NCBI RefSeq assembly: GCF_000620305.1
Contig: NZ_KK211101.1
Span: forward strand, 320,890-384,889
DNA from: Desulfitibacter alkalitolerans DSM 16504
GTDB lineage: Bacteria > Bacillota > DSM-16504 > Desulfitibacterales > Desulfitibacteraceae
Reading direction: 5' to 3'
Length of the DNA: 64,000 nucleotides
Numbering within the stretch: position 1 is the first letter of the stretch; every line of letters starts with the position of its first letter. The notes beneath the pieces were generated by a model. That model was not told where the DNA came from, made no database searches, and saw nothing but the letters and a program-made list of their open reading frames with translations. This document shows positions 50,095-58,800 of this stretch, one piece after another. The translations under genes were made by a program, and so were the position numbers.

Positions 50095-51324
50095 ATGGAA
50101 TTAATAGGTAATGTGGTAATTTATATTATTATGGCGTGCGCAGTAGTAGGGGCTTTTGCATCCATAAGGAATGAAGAAAGTGAAATAGGAAAGGAATTCT
50201 TGGAGGGCTTATATTCCATTGGGCCAATTTTTGTTCCGGTTGCGGGTATTATGGCATCCATCCCATACCTATCCAAGGCAGTAGAGGTACTATTTGGTCC
50301 TGCTTTTAGTATTATAGGGGCAGATGCTGCAATGGCAGCTACTACCTTCATTGCTGTTGATATGGGTGGCTATCATCTGGCACAAGCTCTAGCCTCTACA
50401 AAGGAAAGCTGGATAATGGCAATGATTACCGGGTATATGGCTGGTGCCACAATTGTTTTTAGCATCCCAGTTGGACTTGCAATGCTAGAAAAAAAGGACC
50501 ATAAATATATGGCTTTGGGAGTTATGTCAGGTATTTTAACAGTGCCCATTGGGGTTTTTGTAACAAGCGTAATAGTGGCATTAACAAATACTAGAGTTAG
50601 AGAAATTATTTCAACAGATGCAGAAGCATCATATCAATTGGCCTTATCCTTTGGAACCATATTCTTAAATCTAATTCCACTAATAATAATATGTTTAGCC
50701 ATTGCTATCGGACTGCGATTTATACCAGATACAATGATAAAGGGCTTTATGTGGTTTGGCAAGATTATGGATACAGGTATTAAAATTGTACTAGTATTTT
50801 CAATAGTAGAATATTTTACAGGAGCCTTTTCCTTGATATTAGGAACATGGGGATTTGATCCAATTATTGCTGACGATATAGATCAGTTTAGGGCATTGGA
50901 GATAGCTGGTTATATAGGGATAATGCTCGCTGGAGCTTTTCCAATGGTTTATTTAATTAAGAAATATCTTGCAGCTCCTTTACAGGTCATTGGACAAAAA
51001 TTTGGTTTTAGTCCTCAAGGAAGTGCAGGTATATTAGCTGCTGCAGCTAATATTTTAGCATTATTTAGAATAGTAAAGGATATGCCTGCAGAAGACAAAG
51101 TTAAGTGTATTGCCTTTGCAGTTTGTGCAGCATTTTTATTTGGTGATCATTTAGCCTTTACCGCTAACTTCCAGCCTACTTTAGTAGCACCTATCATGCT
51201 TGGGAAAGTTACAGGTGGATTAGTTGCAGTATTAATAGCAATTAAATTATCCGTACCGAGAGCTAAGGAATTGGAAGCCAATGAAGTTAAAATCATAAAA
51301 ACCAATAAAAATATATCAGCATAA
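50095..51324 (+). CDS. eutH: Ethanolamine transporter EutH
   Basis: The product has 409 residues with eleven or so hydrophobic segments. EutH features include MGGYHLAQALA near the first third and AFLFGDHLAFTANFQPTLVAPIM near the end. It is usually part of a large ethanolamine operon, but no ammonia-lyase (EutBC) or shell gene is visible here. AGGGGG lies before the ATG. Expression is predicted to depend on the two-component antitermination leader upstream. Confidence 0.9.
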   Translation: MELIGNVVIYIIMACAVVGAFASIRNEESEIGKEFLEGLYSIGPIFVPVAGIMASIPYLSKAVEVLFGPAFSIIGADAAMAATTFIAVDMGGYHLAQALASTKESWIMAMITGYMAGATIVFSIPVGLAMLEKKDHKYMALGVMSGILTVPIGVFVTSVIVALTNTRVREIISTDAEASYQLALSFGTIFLNLIPLIIICLAIAIGLRFIPDTMIKGFMWFGKIMDTGIKIVLVFSIVEYFTGAFSLILGTWGFDPIIADDIDQFRALEIAGYIGIMLAGAFPMVYLIKKYLAAPLQVIGQKFGFSPQGSAGILAAAANILALFRIVKDMPAEDKVKCIAFAVCAAFLFGDHLAFTANFQPTLVAPIMLGKVTGGLVAVLIAIKLSVPRAKELEANEVKIIKTNKNISA

Positions 51325-51386
51325 CTCCAAACAACAAAAATAACTAAAACACCAGATATAATTTGGTTATTATATTTTATAAACTA

Positions 51387-51426
51387 AAAAACCCTATAGG
51401 GATAATATTATTCCCATAGGGTTTTT
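51387..51426 (+). terminator. Rho-independent terminator
   Basis: A stem of AAAAACCCTAT with its complement plus an inner GGGA/TCCC is followed by TTTTTG. It follows eutH. Confidence 0.8.
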
Positions 51427-51592
51427 GCTATGTCAAAAATTTTATCCCATATCAACATCCAATTGTTCCAGTTTTAATTTGACTTTATTTGCAACCAGGA
51501 TATAAACCAAGATATAATAGATATACTGTAAGAGAGAATTTTTGAATGTATACAAATAATTTAAACTGCTTAACCATGTTCCAGGATTTGCA

Positions 51593-51790
51593 GTGTTGTT
51601 TGAAGGGGAGATTTTTCTGAGGTATACTGGAGTTGTCTACCGTCCGCCTAGTGAAGCAAATAGTCTGTTAATACAAGCTACAATAGGCTGCCCATATAAT
51701 CAATGTTCTTTTTGTGCCATGTATAAGGATGTAAAATTTAGTATTAGAAGCGTTAAAGATATAAAAGAAGACATAGATATGGCTACCTGA
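51593..51790 (+). pseudogene. Truncated radical-SAM gene
   Basis: A 65-codon frame contains YRPPSEANSLLIQATIGCPYNQCSFCAMYKD, the N-terminus of a radical-SAM enzyme with the CxxxCxxC cluster motif. The frame ends at once after DIDMAT, where normal members are several hundred residues longer. A perfect 13-bp inverted repeat follows. The start is unclear; the family usually begins at the RYTG segment, which here follows a CTG. Confidence 0.7.
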
Positions 51791-52191
51791 AAGCCAGCTA
51801 AGACCCTTTGAGATAAGTAGTCTTTAAATTAAGCAACAGAGGACTGCAAAATACAGTTGCCTTCTGTTGCTTAATTATACACTTATAGGAATAAATATTC
51901 GTTCTCGATATTGCTAATAAGTTGTGCGGATGGTTATTATTAATTATATTAATAAACAACATAAAATTTAATTTTTATCAAATCAATTGTACCAATTATC
52001 ACAATGAATTAAGAAGTTTTCATGAATTATTGAAGAGGAGAAGCTCATTAGAAATACTTATAACTATCAGTACTAATTTGAATAGTTTTAAAATTATAAA
52101 AGTATTGCTTTTATATTTATACACTGGTTATAATATACTTAAGAAATTAAAAACTTTGGTTTTTGAAAATAAATTTTGGGAGGAACAAAAA
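51791..52191 (+). other. Non-coding gap with long hairpin
   Basis: AATTAAGCAACAG (51827-51839) and CTGTTGCTTAATT (51864-51876) form a 13-bp perfect stem, possibly the terminator of the broken radical-SAM gene. Farther on TTGCTT and TATAAT form a promoter-like pair before the small gene at 52192. Nothing else was recognised. Confidence 0.45.
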
Positions 52192-52317
52192 ATGAAAAAA
52201 GTTAGACATTCTGCATGCAGCACCTGTAAACTTTTAAGATATTTACCTGAAGGATCTGAATGTCCATTGGTGGACAGCAGCAACTCCATAAAGTTAATGG
52301 TAAATTGCCAGAGATAA
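52192..52317 (+). CDS. Small cysteine-containing protein (41 aa)
   Basis: An ATG behind TGGGAGGAAC opens a 41-residue product with cysteines in CSTCKLL, SECPLV and NCQR. Four cysteines in so short a chain suit a single zinc or iron site. It has its own terminator and a promoter-like sequence upstream, which supports a real gene. The function is unknown. Confidence 0.55.
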   Translation: MKKVRHSACSTCKLLRYLPEGSECPLVDSSNSIKLMVNCQR

Positions 52318-52333
52318 GACGTGTTTACCTAGC

Positions 52334-52357
52334 AGCCCAAATCTTGGGCTTTTTTTG
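52334..52357 (+). terminator. Rho-independent terminator
   Basis: AGCCCAA and TTGGGCT form a 7-bp stem with a 3-base loop and seven T. It may serve both the small gene and the convergent amidohydrolase. Confidence 0.82.
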
Positions 52358-52361
52358 TTTA

Positions 52362-53198
52362 TCAAACCATGGGTTTAAGCTCCTTTAAAAAACCATGTAA
52401 AGCATTCCTGAACATATTTTGTAGAGATTTAAGTCTGGCTGCAATTTCACTGGTCATAATGTAGTCAAATTGAGGGTGTTCAGGTATATAAAGCGCTTTG
52501 CTGAGTTCAATTTGAATCCAGGGAATTTTGCTGTTAAGCCCATGATGTTTGGTAATGTAGCCGCCACGAAAGGGATTATTGTAGACTAATAGAGGAATAT
52601 TTGACTGGATCTGAATATCTGCATGTTCAAAAGCTTTGATTATAGCATCACCAAAGGCAAATAGTAATTCAGGCGGAGCTGTGACTGGCATATTTATAGG
52701 TTTTCCATGCTCATCTCCACCATTGCTCAAGCAGATTAAGGGCCTGAGTTCACCAGGAAACCTTGATCCTGACGGGGCGGCAGCAAGCATAGTATGACAG
52801 TCTAATCCTAAGACTGCATCTTTATCTTTGCAAGCATTGGTGATGGCCCTGTGATAAGCCTTATGATACTTATTTATAAGGAACTCTGTTATATGACCAG
52901 GCAAACCACTTGCTTCAGGCCAGATTTGTTTATTAAAAACGGTAACTGTCTTGACAACACCATCTGGATTATTGGGAGGAAGATCATTACAAGACCTGTT
53001 CATATCCAATACAGCCCTGGCAATAGAAGTTTTAATGCATGCTGCCACCTCACCTGACAGGGTATAAATTTCTTTAGACCAGGTGTCTCCATCCTCCAAT
53101 ATTTCTCTTGCATTTAGTCTACAAAGATTACGTACTTCACCTGGGATAAATGTTCCTCCATGGGGTATGGAGATAACTACTGGCAGAATACTTTTCAC
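52362..53198 (-). CDS. N-formylglutamate amidohydrolase-family protein
   Basis: The product has 278 residues from the GTG at 53198, which lies after GGAGGTGGAGG; the in-frame GTG at 53219 lies upstream of it. Conserved stretches VISIPHGG, DGDTW, VLDMNRSCND, LGLDCHTM and IQIELSK are those of the HutG-type zinc hydrolases that remove the formyl group from formylglutamate. No other histidine-utilisation gene is near, so the real substrate may differ. It lies two bases beyond the HU-ATPase fusion gene on the same strand and is probably cotranscribed. Confidence 0.82.
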   Translation of the reverse strand: MKSILPVVISIPHGGTFIPGEVRNLCRLNAREILEDGDTWSKEIYTLSGEVAACIKTSIARAVLDMNRSCNDLPPNNPDGVVKTVTVFNKQIWPEASGLPGHITEFLINKYHKAYHRAITNACKDKDAVLGLDCHTMLAAAPSGSRFPGELRPLICLSNGGDEHGKPINMPVTAPPELLFAFGDAIIKAFEHADIQIQSNIPLLVYNNPFRGGYITKHHGLNSKIPWIQIELSKALYIPEHPQFDYIMTSEIAARLKSLQNMFRNALHGFLKELKPMV

Positions 53199-53220
53199 GA
53201 TAACCTCCACCTCCTTCACC

Positions 53221-54351
53221 TTATCTCGATAAAAACTTTTTCAGCTTGGCTACAAAGCCTATAGATTTTTCCTGCTCATAGACAAAGCTATTTTCAAGTC
53301 TAATATTAGCTCCCTGGTAATTAGGGTTAAGTTTTTCTGCAATTTCAGAGATATTCTTGGAAGCTATGGTATTTGGATAGCAAAGGATAAAGGGCTCCAT
53401 CATTTTGACTGCCTTGTTTACATTATTATCCCTAAGAATATATCCAAGGGGATAAGGTTTAATCTCAAGAAAACGCCCCACCACCTCTAAAATTCTCCTG
53501 GCCACATTTCTTGCTTCTTCAATATCATCCACCATGTTAAACACCATTTTAACAGGCTTAACTACTTTTTTTTCATTTAGAACCTTAATTAGTGCATAGG
53601 CGTCGGTAATAGCATGGGGCTCTGGGGTAACAACTACTACTATTTCATCAGCCGGAAGCAAAAAACTCACCACATTTTTAGATATACCAGAACCTGTATC
53701 AATGAGTATAACATCAGCATGATCTTCCAGGGGTTCAAACATGTTAAATACCCTGTTTAGCTCCATTTCCGAAAGATCAGCTAAAGCCTGAATTCCTGAA
53801 CCTCCTGGGATAATTTTAATACCTCCAGGTGCATCAATAACAATGTCCATAACACTAGTCTTTGTACCATTAACCAAATGTTCAATAGTATATTTTGCCC
53901 TTACACCTAGAAGCACATCCACATTAGCTGTTCCAAGGTCTGCATCAATTATGTATACCTTTAATCCTTTTTGGGCTAAAGCAATAGCTGTATTTATAAC
54001 ATAGTTTGTTTTACCGGCACCACCCTTACCACTTGTTATAGAAATTATCTTGGGTAGTCCTGATTTTCTGCGCTCAAATCTCATTATAGAGTCCTTTAAT
54101 TTTTTCCCAGGTTTAAATACAGGAGCAGCAGTTGATGGCAGATTTATGACCTCGCCTGTTTTTGGGTTTCGGCCTTCTCGTGCTGCTCTTTGTCTCACTT
54201 CAAAGGAACCGAAACCAAGAAACTTTATCTTTTCTCCTTTAGATAATGCTTCTTCAATGCTTTCAAGTACTGCGTTAACAATTTTTTGAGAATCCTTAAT
54301 GGATATTTCAGCTTCCTCAGATACTTTTGATATTAAATCACTTTTATTCAT
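53221..54351 (-). CDS. HU DNA-binding protein fused to MinD/FlhG-type ATPase
   Basis: This 376-residue continuous frame begins at the ATG behind GGAGGGG. Residues 1-90 are a complete HU protein: MNKSDLISKVSEEAEIS, FLGFGSFEVRQRAAREGRNP, and the PxFKPGKKLKDSI end. After a linker of about 10 residues a P-loop ATPase follows: the deviant Walker A GKGGAGKT (108-115), IIDADLGTANVDVLLG, and DVILIDTGSG. This is the MinD/ParA class, closest to FlhG. HU bends DNA, so the fusion tethers an ATPase switch to the nucleoid or to special DNA. Neighbours are a RodZ-like gene (divergent) and the amidohydrolase. I know of no standard family of this architecture. Confidence 0.88.
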   Translation of the reverse strand: MNKSDLISKVSEEAEISIKDSQKIVNAVLESIEEALSKGEKIKFLGFGSFEVRQRAAREGRNPKTGEVINLPSTAAPVFKPGKKLKDSIMRFERRKSGLPKIISITSGKGGAGKTNYVINTAIALAQKGLKVYIIDADLGTANVDVLLGVRAKYTIEHLVNGTKTSVMDIVIDAPGGIKIIPGGSGIQALADLSEMELNRVFNMFEPLEDHADVILIDTGSGISKNVVSFLLPADEIVVVVTPEPHAITDAYALIKVLNEKKVVKPVKMVFNMVDDIEEARNVARRILEVVGRFLEIKPYPLGYILRDNNVNKAVKMMEPFILCYPNTIASKNISEIAEKLNPNYQGANIRLENSFVYEQEKSIGFVAKLKKFLSR

Positions 54352-54522
54352 CAAGCAGCCCCTCCAAAGATAAAGTGAAACTTTTTGTCAATATTCAACA
54401 TATTGCGCCTATTTCCTTCCTGATTCTGCCTTTTATTTCATAGATAAGAATATTTAGGCAGGATTTATGAACTTATATATAGAATTTTTAAACATTGGTC
54501 ATATGAAGGAGATGTGATTTCT

Positions 54523-55314
54523 GTGTCAAAGATGGGCGAAGTGCTTAAACTGGCCAGGGGGAAAAAAGGATTATCAATTAATGAGATTGTATCAAAGATT
54601 AAAATCAACGAAATCTATATCCAGGCCCTTGAGGAAGATAATTTTAACGTCTTTTCTAATAGACAGGCGGGAGAGGAAGCTTTAATTGCTTATGTTAATT
54701 TTTTAGGGCTGAACCGTGATGCTCTTATAGCTGAATTTAATAAAGGTTGGGCCGATTCAATAACAGCAAAGGAGTATATTAAAGCAGCCTTTTCATCAGA
54801 TAAGAAAAAAGGGATTAAGGTCCCTGTTATTATAACCAGCCTAGTAATTATAGCTTTATTTACAGTAATTGCCTTTAGTTTTATTAATATACCTGTCCAG
54901 TATACCAATGATAAAGATTTTAAAGTTGCTGAATCTGGAAAAGATACCCATGGAATTAATAATACTACGCTTACTAAAGAGCCTGCCGGGGAATCTTCAG
55001 AGGTATCAACTGAAGAGGCAGGAGATGTAACTGATGAAAAGGCAGATGGAAAAATGCAAGGAGCTATTGTTCATGGTTTAATGGTAGAGATCATTCCGTC
55101 CAGAGGAGACTGCTGGATAGAGGTAAGGGTTGATGATGAGCTTGTACTTTATCGCATGGTCTATATGGGGGAAGAAAGCATGGTATTCAAAGGTAACAAT
55201 AGGATTGATATATTACTTGGTAATGCAGCGGCAGTTGATATTATCAAAAACGGAGAAAGTCTTGGGGCATTAGGTAATGAAAAACAAGTTGTCAGGAGAA
55301 TTATAACTCCTTAG
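54523..55314 (+). CDS. RodZ-like transmembrane HTH protein
   Basis: The product has 263 residues. I chose the GTG at 54523 behind AAGGAGAT; an ATG lies nine bases later. An HTH (residues 4-75, GLSINEIVSKIKINEIYIQALEEDNF) is followed by a single membrane span (about 107-127) and an acidic linker. A beta-rich external domain follows (VEIIPSRGDCWIEVRVDDELVLYRMV), the DUF4115-like fold of RodZ. RodZ links MreB to the membrane and cell-shape machinery. It is divergent from the HU-ATPase gene, which shares the promoter region. Confidence 0.8.
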   Translation: MSKMGEVLKLARGKKGLSINEIVSKIKINEIYIQALEEDNFNVFSNRQAGEEALIAYVNFLGLNRDALIAEFNKGWADSITAKEYIKAAFSSDKKKGIKVPVIITSLVIIALFTVIAFSFINIPVQYTNDKDFKVAESGKDTHGINNTTLTKEPAGESSEVSTEEAGDVTDEKADGKMQGAIVHGLMVEIIPSRGDCWIEVRVDDELVLYRMVYMGEESMVFKGNNRIDILLGNAAAVDIIKNGESLGALGNEKQVVRRIITP

Positions 55315-55394
55315 CATCTTTGAAATGTTGCTTATCATTGTTAGGTGCCTCAGCACTCAAGTTTAAAAAAACAATTTTTAGTGTGGAATAACAA

Positions 55395-55448
55395 TGTCCA
55401 AACCTTTATCTCTAATTGCAAAAGACAGTTCAGGAAAAGGTTTGGACA
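55395..55448. terminator. Inverted repeat between convergent genes
   Basis: TGTCCAAACCTTT (55395-55407) and AAAGGTTTGGACA (55436-55448) are perfectly complementary across 28 bases. It lies between the RodZ-like gene and queC and may terminate both. The arms resemble those at 37342-37404. Confidence 0.5.
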
Positions 55449-55484
55449 TTATATGTTTAATCATGTAAAATGCTATATGTGGGT

Positions 55485-56153
55485 TTACTCTAAATACTGT
55501 ATGGGATCAACGAGACCAGCTTCTTTAAAGCCCTTTAACCTTAAGACACAGCTGTCACATTTTCCGCAATTGGTACCATTATAACATGATGTTGTAAGAT
55601 GATAGGGAGCAGATAGTTTATTTCCTAGTTTTACAATTTCAGATTTTGACAGGTTAATCAGGGGAGTATCTATTATACATCTTAAACCATCTTGAACAAA
55701 GTTCTTTGATGAAAGGTTGATGGTTTCTTCCAGGCTTTTTATGAATTCAGGCCTGCAGTCAGGATAACCACTAAAATCCACAGCATTAACACCTAGATAT
55801 ATTTTTCCGGCACCAAGCACTTCAGCATATGCTGAAGCCAATGAAGCAAAAATTAAATTTCTTTGTGGAACGTAAGTATTTGGAATGCTCTCATCGGTTG
55901 TTTCCTCTGGAATAGCAAGGCTTTTATCTGTAAGGGAGCTGTTGCCTATCTCACATAAGAAATTAACGTCTACAATTTTATGTCTTGCTTCAAGTCCATA
56001 GTATTTGGCAACTGCTTTAGCACTTTCTATCTCTATAGAATGCCTTTGACCATAGGTAAAGCTAATGGGGTAAATATCCTCTTTATTATTAAAAGCTACA
56101 GCCATACATGTTGTACTGTCCAATCCACCAGATAATGTTACAATGACTTTCAC
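55485..56153 (-). CDS. queC: 7-cyano-7-deazaguanine synthase
   Basis: The product has 222 residues. The PP-loop motif SGGLDSTT lies near the N-terminus, and the C-terminal zinc site is CYNGTNCGKCDSC. The enzyme makes preQ0 from carboxy-deazaguanine and ammonia using ATP. It is divergent from queD and queE, its pathway partners. Confidence 0.93.
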   Translation of the reverse strand: MKVIVTLSGGLDSTTCMAVAFNNKEDIYPISFTYGQRHSIEIESAKAVAKYYGLEARHKIVDVNFLCEIGNSSLTDKSLAIPEETTDESIPNTYVPQRNLIFASLASAYAEVLGAGKIYLGVNAVDFSGYPDCRPEFIKSLEETINLSSKNFVQDGLRCIIDTPLINLSKSEIVKLGNKLSAPYHLTTSCYNGTNCGKCDSCVLRLKGFKEAGLVDPIQYLE

Positions 56154-56254
56154 GTAAATCCCTCTCTTTATACAATGATATGAACAATTATATCTTATTT
56201 TTTCAATAATACAACAACCAGGAGTTCATAAGTTATTAATAAAAGCGGAGTTCG

Positions 56255-56290
56255 AAACCTCCTCCGCTATATAAATCAAAACTAAAGGAG
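56255..56290 (+). promoter_or_regulatory. preQ1-I riboswitch before queDE
   Basis: The stem GCGGAG/CTCCGC (56255-56260 with 56272-56277) encloses an 11-base loop TTCGAAACCTC. An A-rich tail follows, ending in CTAAAGGAG, the ribosome site of queD. The loop CCT can pair with AGG of that site, forming the class-I pseudoknot that hides it. PreQ1 would therefore switch off translation of queD, consistent with the gene that follows. Confidence 0.78.
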
Positions 56291-56299
56291 TGAGTGAAT

Positions 56300-56692
56300 A
56301 TGTTTATCCTACAGTCAGAATTTGAATTTGATGCAGCCCATAGACTTATAGGACATAAGGGAAAATGCGCCAGGCTTCATGGACACAGGTGGAGGGTAAT
56401 TGTTCAAATCAAAAGCCAACAACTAAAGGAAGAGGGCACTGATAGAGACATGGTAATAGACTTTTCAGACCTGAGAAAAGATCTTAAGGAGCTGGAGAAT
56501 ATTTTTGACCATAAAGTAATTGAAGAGGGAAAGGTGTTTCAGGTCAATGATACTACAGTCATTGTACCCTTTAGACCCACAGCTGAAAGGCTGGCTCAAT
56601 TCATTTATAAAAGAATTGAAGAAAAAGGCCATCAGGTTCATGAGGTTAAGGTTTTTGAAACGCCTAAAAATGCAGTTACTTATATGGAATAG
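56300..56692 (+). CDS. queD: 6-carboxytetrahydropterin synthase
   Basis: The product has 130 residues from the ATG behind AAAGGAGTG. The zinc histidines are His14, His28 and His30 (FDAAHRL; ARLHGHRW), and Cys23 is the catalytic residue. It converts dihydroneopterin triphosphate into 6-carboxytetrahydropterin, the second step of queuosine precursor synthesis. The ribosome site is within the preQ1 riboswitch. Confidence 0.92.
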   Translation: MFILQSEFEFDAAHRLIGHKGKCARLHGHRWRVIVQIKSQQLKEEGTDRDMVIDFSDLRKDLKELENIFDHKVIEEGKVFQVNDTTVIVPFRPTAERLAQFIYKRIEEKGHQVHEVKVFETPKNAVTYME

Positions 56693-56704
56693 GGGTGCCT
56701 AAAT

Positions 56705-57364
56705 ATGCTAAGAGTTAATGAAAAGTTTGTGAGTATTAATGGAGAAGGCCCTCATTCCGGCATGTTGGCAGTATTTATTAGATTTGCAGGCTGTAATCTG
56801 CAATGCTCTTATTGTGATACACAGTATGCAGTCAATTTAACTACAGCTGAATACAAAGAAGAAAGTGTAGAAGACATCCTGAGCTATATTGAAGAACAGG
56901 GCATTATCAATATTGTTTTAACAGGTGGAGAACCCCTGCTTCAGCAGCAGTCTGAGCTTTTAATGCTTATAGAGAATTTAAATGCAAGGGGTTACAAGGT
57001 AGACATTGAAACCAACGGATCAATTGACATTTTGCCTTATAAAGATATTGCCTGTATCATCATGGATTACAAACTTCCCATGAGCGGCATGGAGGAGTGG
57101 ATGTGTATTAAAAATTTACAGCATCTAAAAAATAGTGATGTAGTAAAGTTTGTGTGTAGTACAGAAAAAGACCTTAACAGGGCTTATGAACTAATTCAGG
57201 AACAAGAGTTAACAAAAAAAGTCAAAGTGTTTTTAAGTCCGGTTTTTGGGATGTTAGATCCCGTTGCAATTGTTGATTATATAAAGCAAAAAAGGCTAAA
57301 CAATGTTGCATTACAACTGCAGCTGCATAAAATTTTATGGGACCCCCAAGCAAGGGGAGTGTGA
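56705..57364 (+). CDS. queE: 7-carboxy-7-deazaguanine synthase (radical SAM)
   Basis: The product has 219 residues. The cluster cysteines are Cys30, Cys34 and Cys37 in AGCNLQCSYCDTQ; VLTGGEPLLQ binds SAM. QueE contracts the pterin ring. It begins 12 bases after queD and shares the riboswitch-controlled transcript. Confidence 0.92.
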   Translation: MLRVNEKFVSINGEGPHSGMLAVFIRFAGCNLQCSYCDTQYAVNLTTAEYKEESVEDILSYIEEQGIINIVLTGGEPLLQQQSELLMLIENLNARGYKVDIETNGSIDILPYKDIACIIMDYKLPMSGMEEWMCIKNLQHLKNSDVVKFVCSTEKDLNRAYELIQEQELTKKVKVFLSPVFGMLDPVAIVDYIKQKRLNNVALQLQLHKILWDPQARGV

Positions 57365-57366
57365 AA

Positions 57367-57405
57367 AAACACCTCTTTCCAATTCAATAGTGGATAGAGG
57401 TGTTG
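57367..57405. terminator. Terminator between queE and convergent peptidase
   Basis: AACACCTCT and AGAGGTGTT form a 9-bp stem around a 19-base loop. The T-tails on both sides are short, so it is probably a bidirectional weak terminator. Confidence 0.55.
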
Positions 57406-57410
57406 CCTGT

Positions 57411-58526
57411 TTAAGAGGATTTTAGATTTTCAGGATTTAATTCTTTCAGTTCATCTAATACAAAGAGTCCATCCTTTCTAATTAAAACATCATCAAAATA
57501 TATTTCTCCGCCACCATATTCAGGGGTTTGAATGCTTATCAGGTCCCAGTGGATGGCAGAACAGTTTCCATTGCTAGCCTCCTTGTAGCACTTGCCAGGT
57601 GTAAGATGAAAGCTGCCTGCTATTTTTTCATCAAACAAAGTATCATTCATTGGTGCAGTAATATAAGGATTAACTCCAATGGCAAATTCTCCAAAATATC
57701 TTGAACCCTCATCAGTATTTAAAAGTTCGTTTATTTTCTTGGAATCGTTAGCAATTGCTTCAATAATCTTTCCGTCCTTTACCTTAAAAAATACATTTTC
57801 ATAAGTGAAGCCTTGATAATTAGAAGGGCAATTAAACTTAATGTGACCATTGACACTATCCTTAACTGGAGCAGTATAGACTTCGCCATCAGGTATATTT
57901 CTCTTGCCATCACATTTAATCACTGGGATATCCTTGATGGAAAAGGTTATATCTGTATAGTTGTCTGCAATTCTTACCTTGTCCGTTCTTTCCATTAGCT
58001 CAACAAGGCTATCCATGGCCCTGCTCATTTTGGCATAATCCATGGTGCAAACATCATAGTAGAAATTCTCAAAATCCTCCAGGCTTAGTTGAGCCTGTTG
58101 AGCCATGGAATTGTTGGGGTATCTAAGAATAACCCACTTGGTATTCTCAACCCTTTCCTTAAGAACTGTATCAGAAAAAACCCTATTATAGTTCTGCAAT
58201 ATTTCATCTGGTATACCCTTTAGCTCAAATGCATTATCACTTGCTCCAATGCCTATAGATGCATCCATCTTTTGCATTCTTGGCAATTCAAATTCTGCCA
58301 TTAGTTTAATCTGCTCTAGATTAGCCTTTTTAAAAACTTCTCTAGTTACCGTAGAGTTTCCCTGTTGAACAAAGGGATTAGCTCCCAGTTCATATGTTTG
58401 CTTAATTAACTCTTTAACCAGTGGGATAGCACTTTCACCATTAAATGTAATGAGTATGTTTTCGGCTGGTTTTAATTCACAGGAATAATTAAGCAGGTTT
58501 TTTGCAAGGTTTGGTATTTTAATCAT
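57411..58526 (-). CDS. M29-family aminopeptidase
   Basis: The product has 371 residues from the ATG behind CAGGAGGAAAG; an upstream in-frame ATG lacks one. Patterns match the AmpS/PepS family of cobalt- or zinc-dependent aminopeptidases: MDYAKMSRAMDSLVELMERTDKVRI and later GSRYFGEFAIGVNPYI, CSAIHWDLI. The enzyme frees N-terminal amino acids from peptides in the cytosol. It is convergent with queE. Confidence 0.88.
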   Translation of the reverse strand: MIKIPNLAKNLLNYSCELKPAENILITFNGESAIPLVKELIKQTYELGANPFVQQGNSTVTREVFKKANLEQIKLMAEFELPRMQKMDASIGIGASDNAFELKGIPDEILQNYNRVFSDTVLKERVENTKWVILRYPNNSMAQQAQLSLEDFENFYYDVCTMDYAKMSRAMDSLVELMERTDKVRIADNYTDITFSIKDIPVIKCDGKRNIPDGEVYTAPVKDSVNGHIKFNCPSNYQGFTYENVFFKVKDGKIIEAIANDSKKINELLNTDEGSRYFGEFAIGVNPYITAPMNDTLFDEKIAGSFHLTPGKCYKEASNGNCSAIHWDLISIQTPEYGGGEIYFDDVLIRKDGLFVLDELKELNPENLKSS

Positions 58527-58800
58527 GGACTTTCCTCCTGAAAGCAATTTTATTGTTTTAATTATCATTTAAAAAACATTTTCCATCTTTGCTGGATAAT
58601 TCCATAATGTGCTATTGTAAATATACCTTCAATAATAACAAAAGTCTATTATTAATTTTAATTAATTTCCCAAATATTAATTTTGAATATTTTAAGAAGA
58701 TTCCCTGTTAAAAGTTGATTACTTTAGTTTTAGGAGATATTATCGGATTATACAGAAATAGAGGTTTTTTTATAAATACAGGTAAACAGGGGGTAAATTC

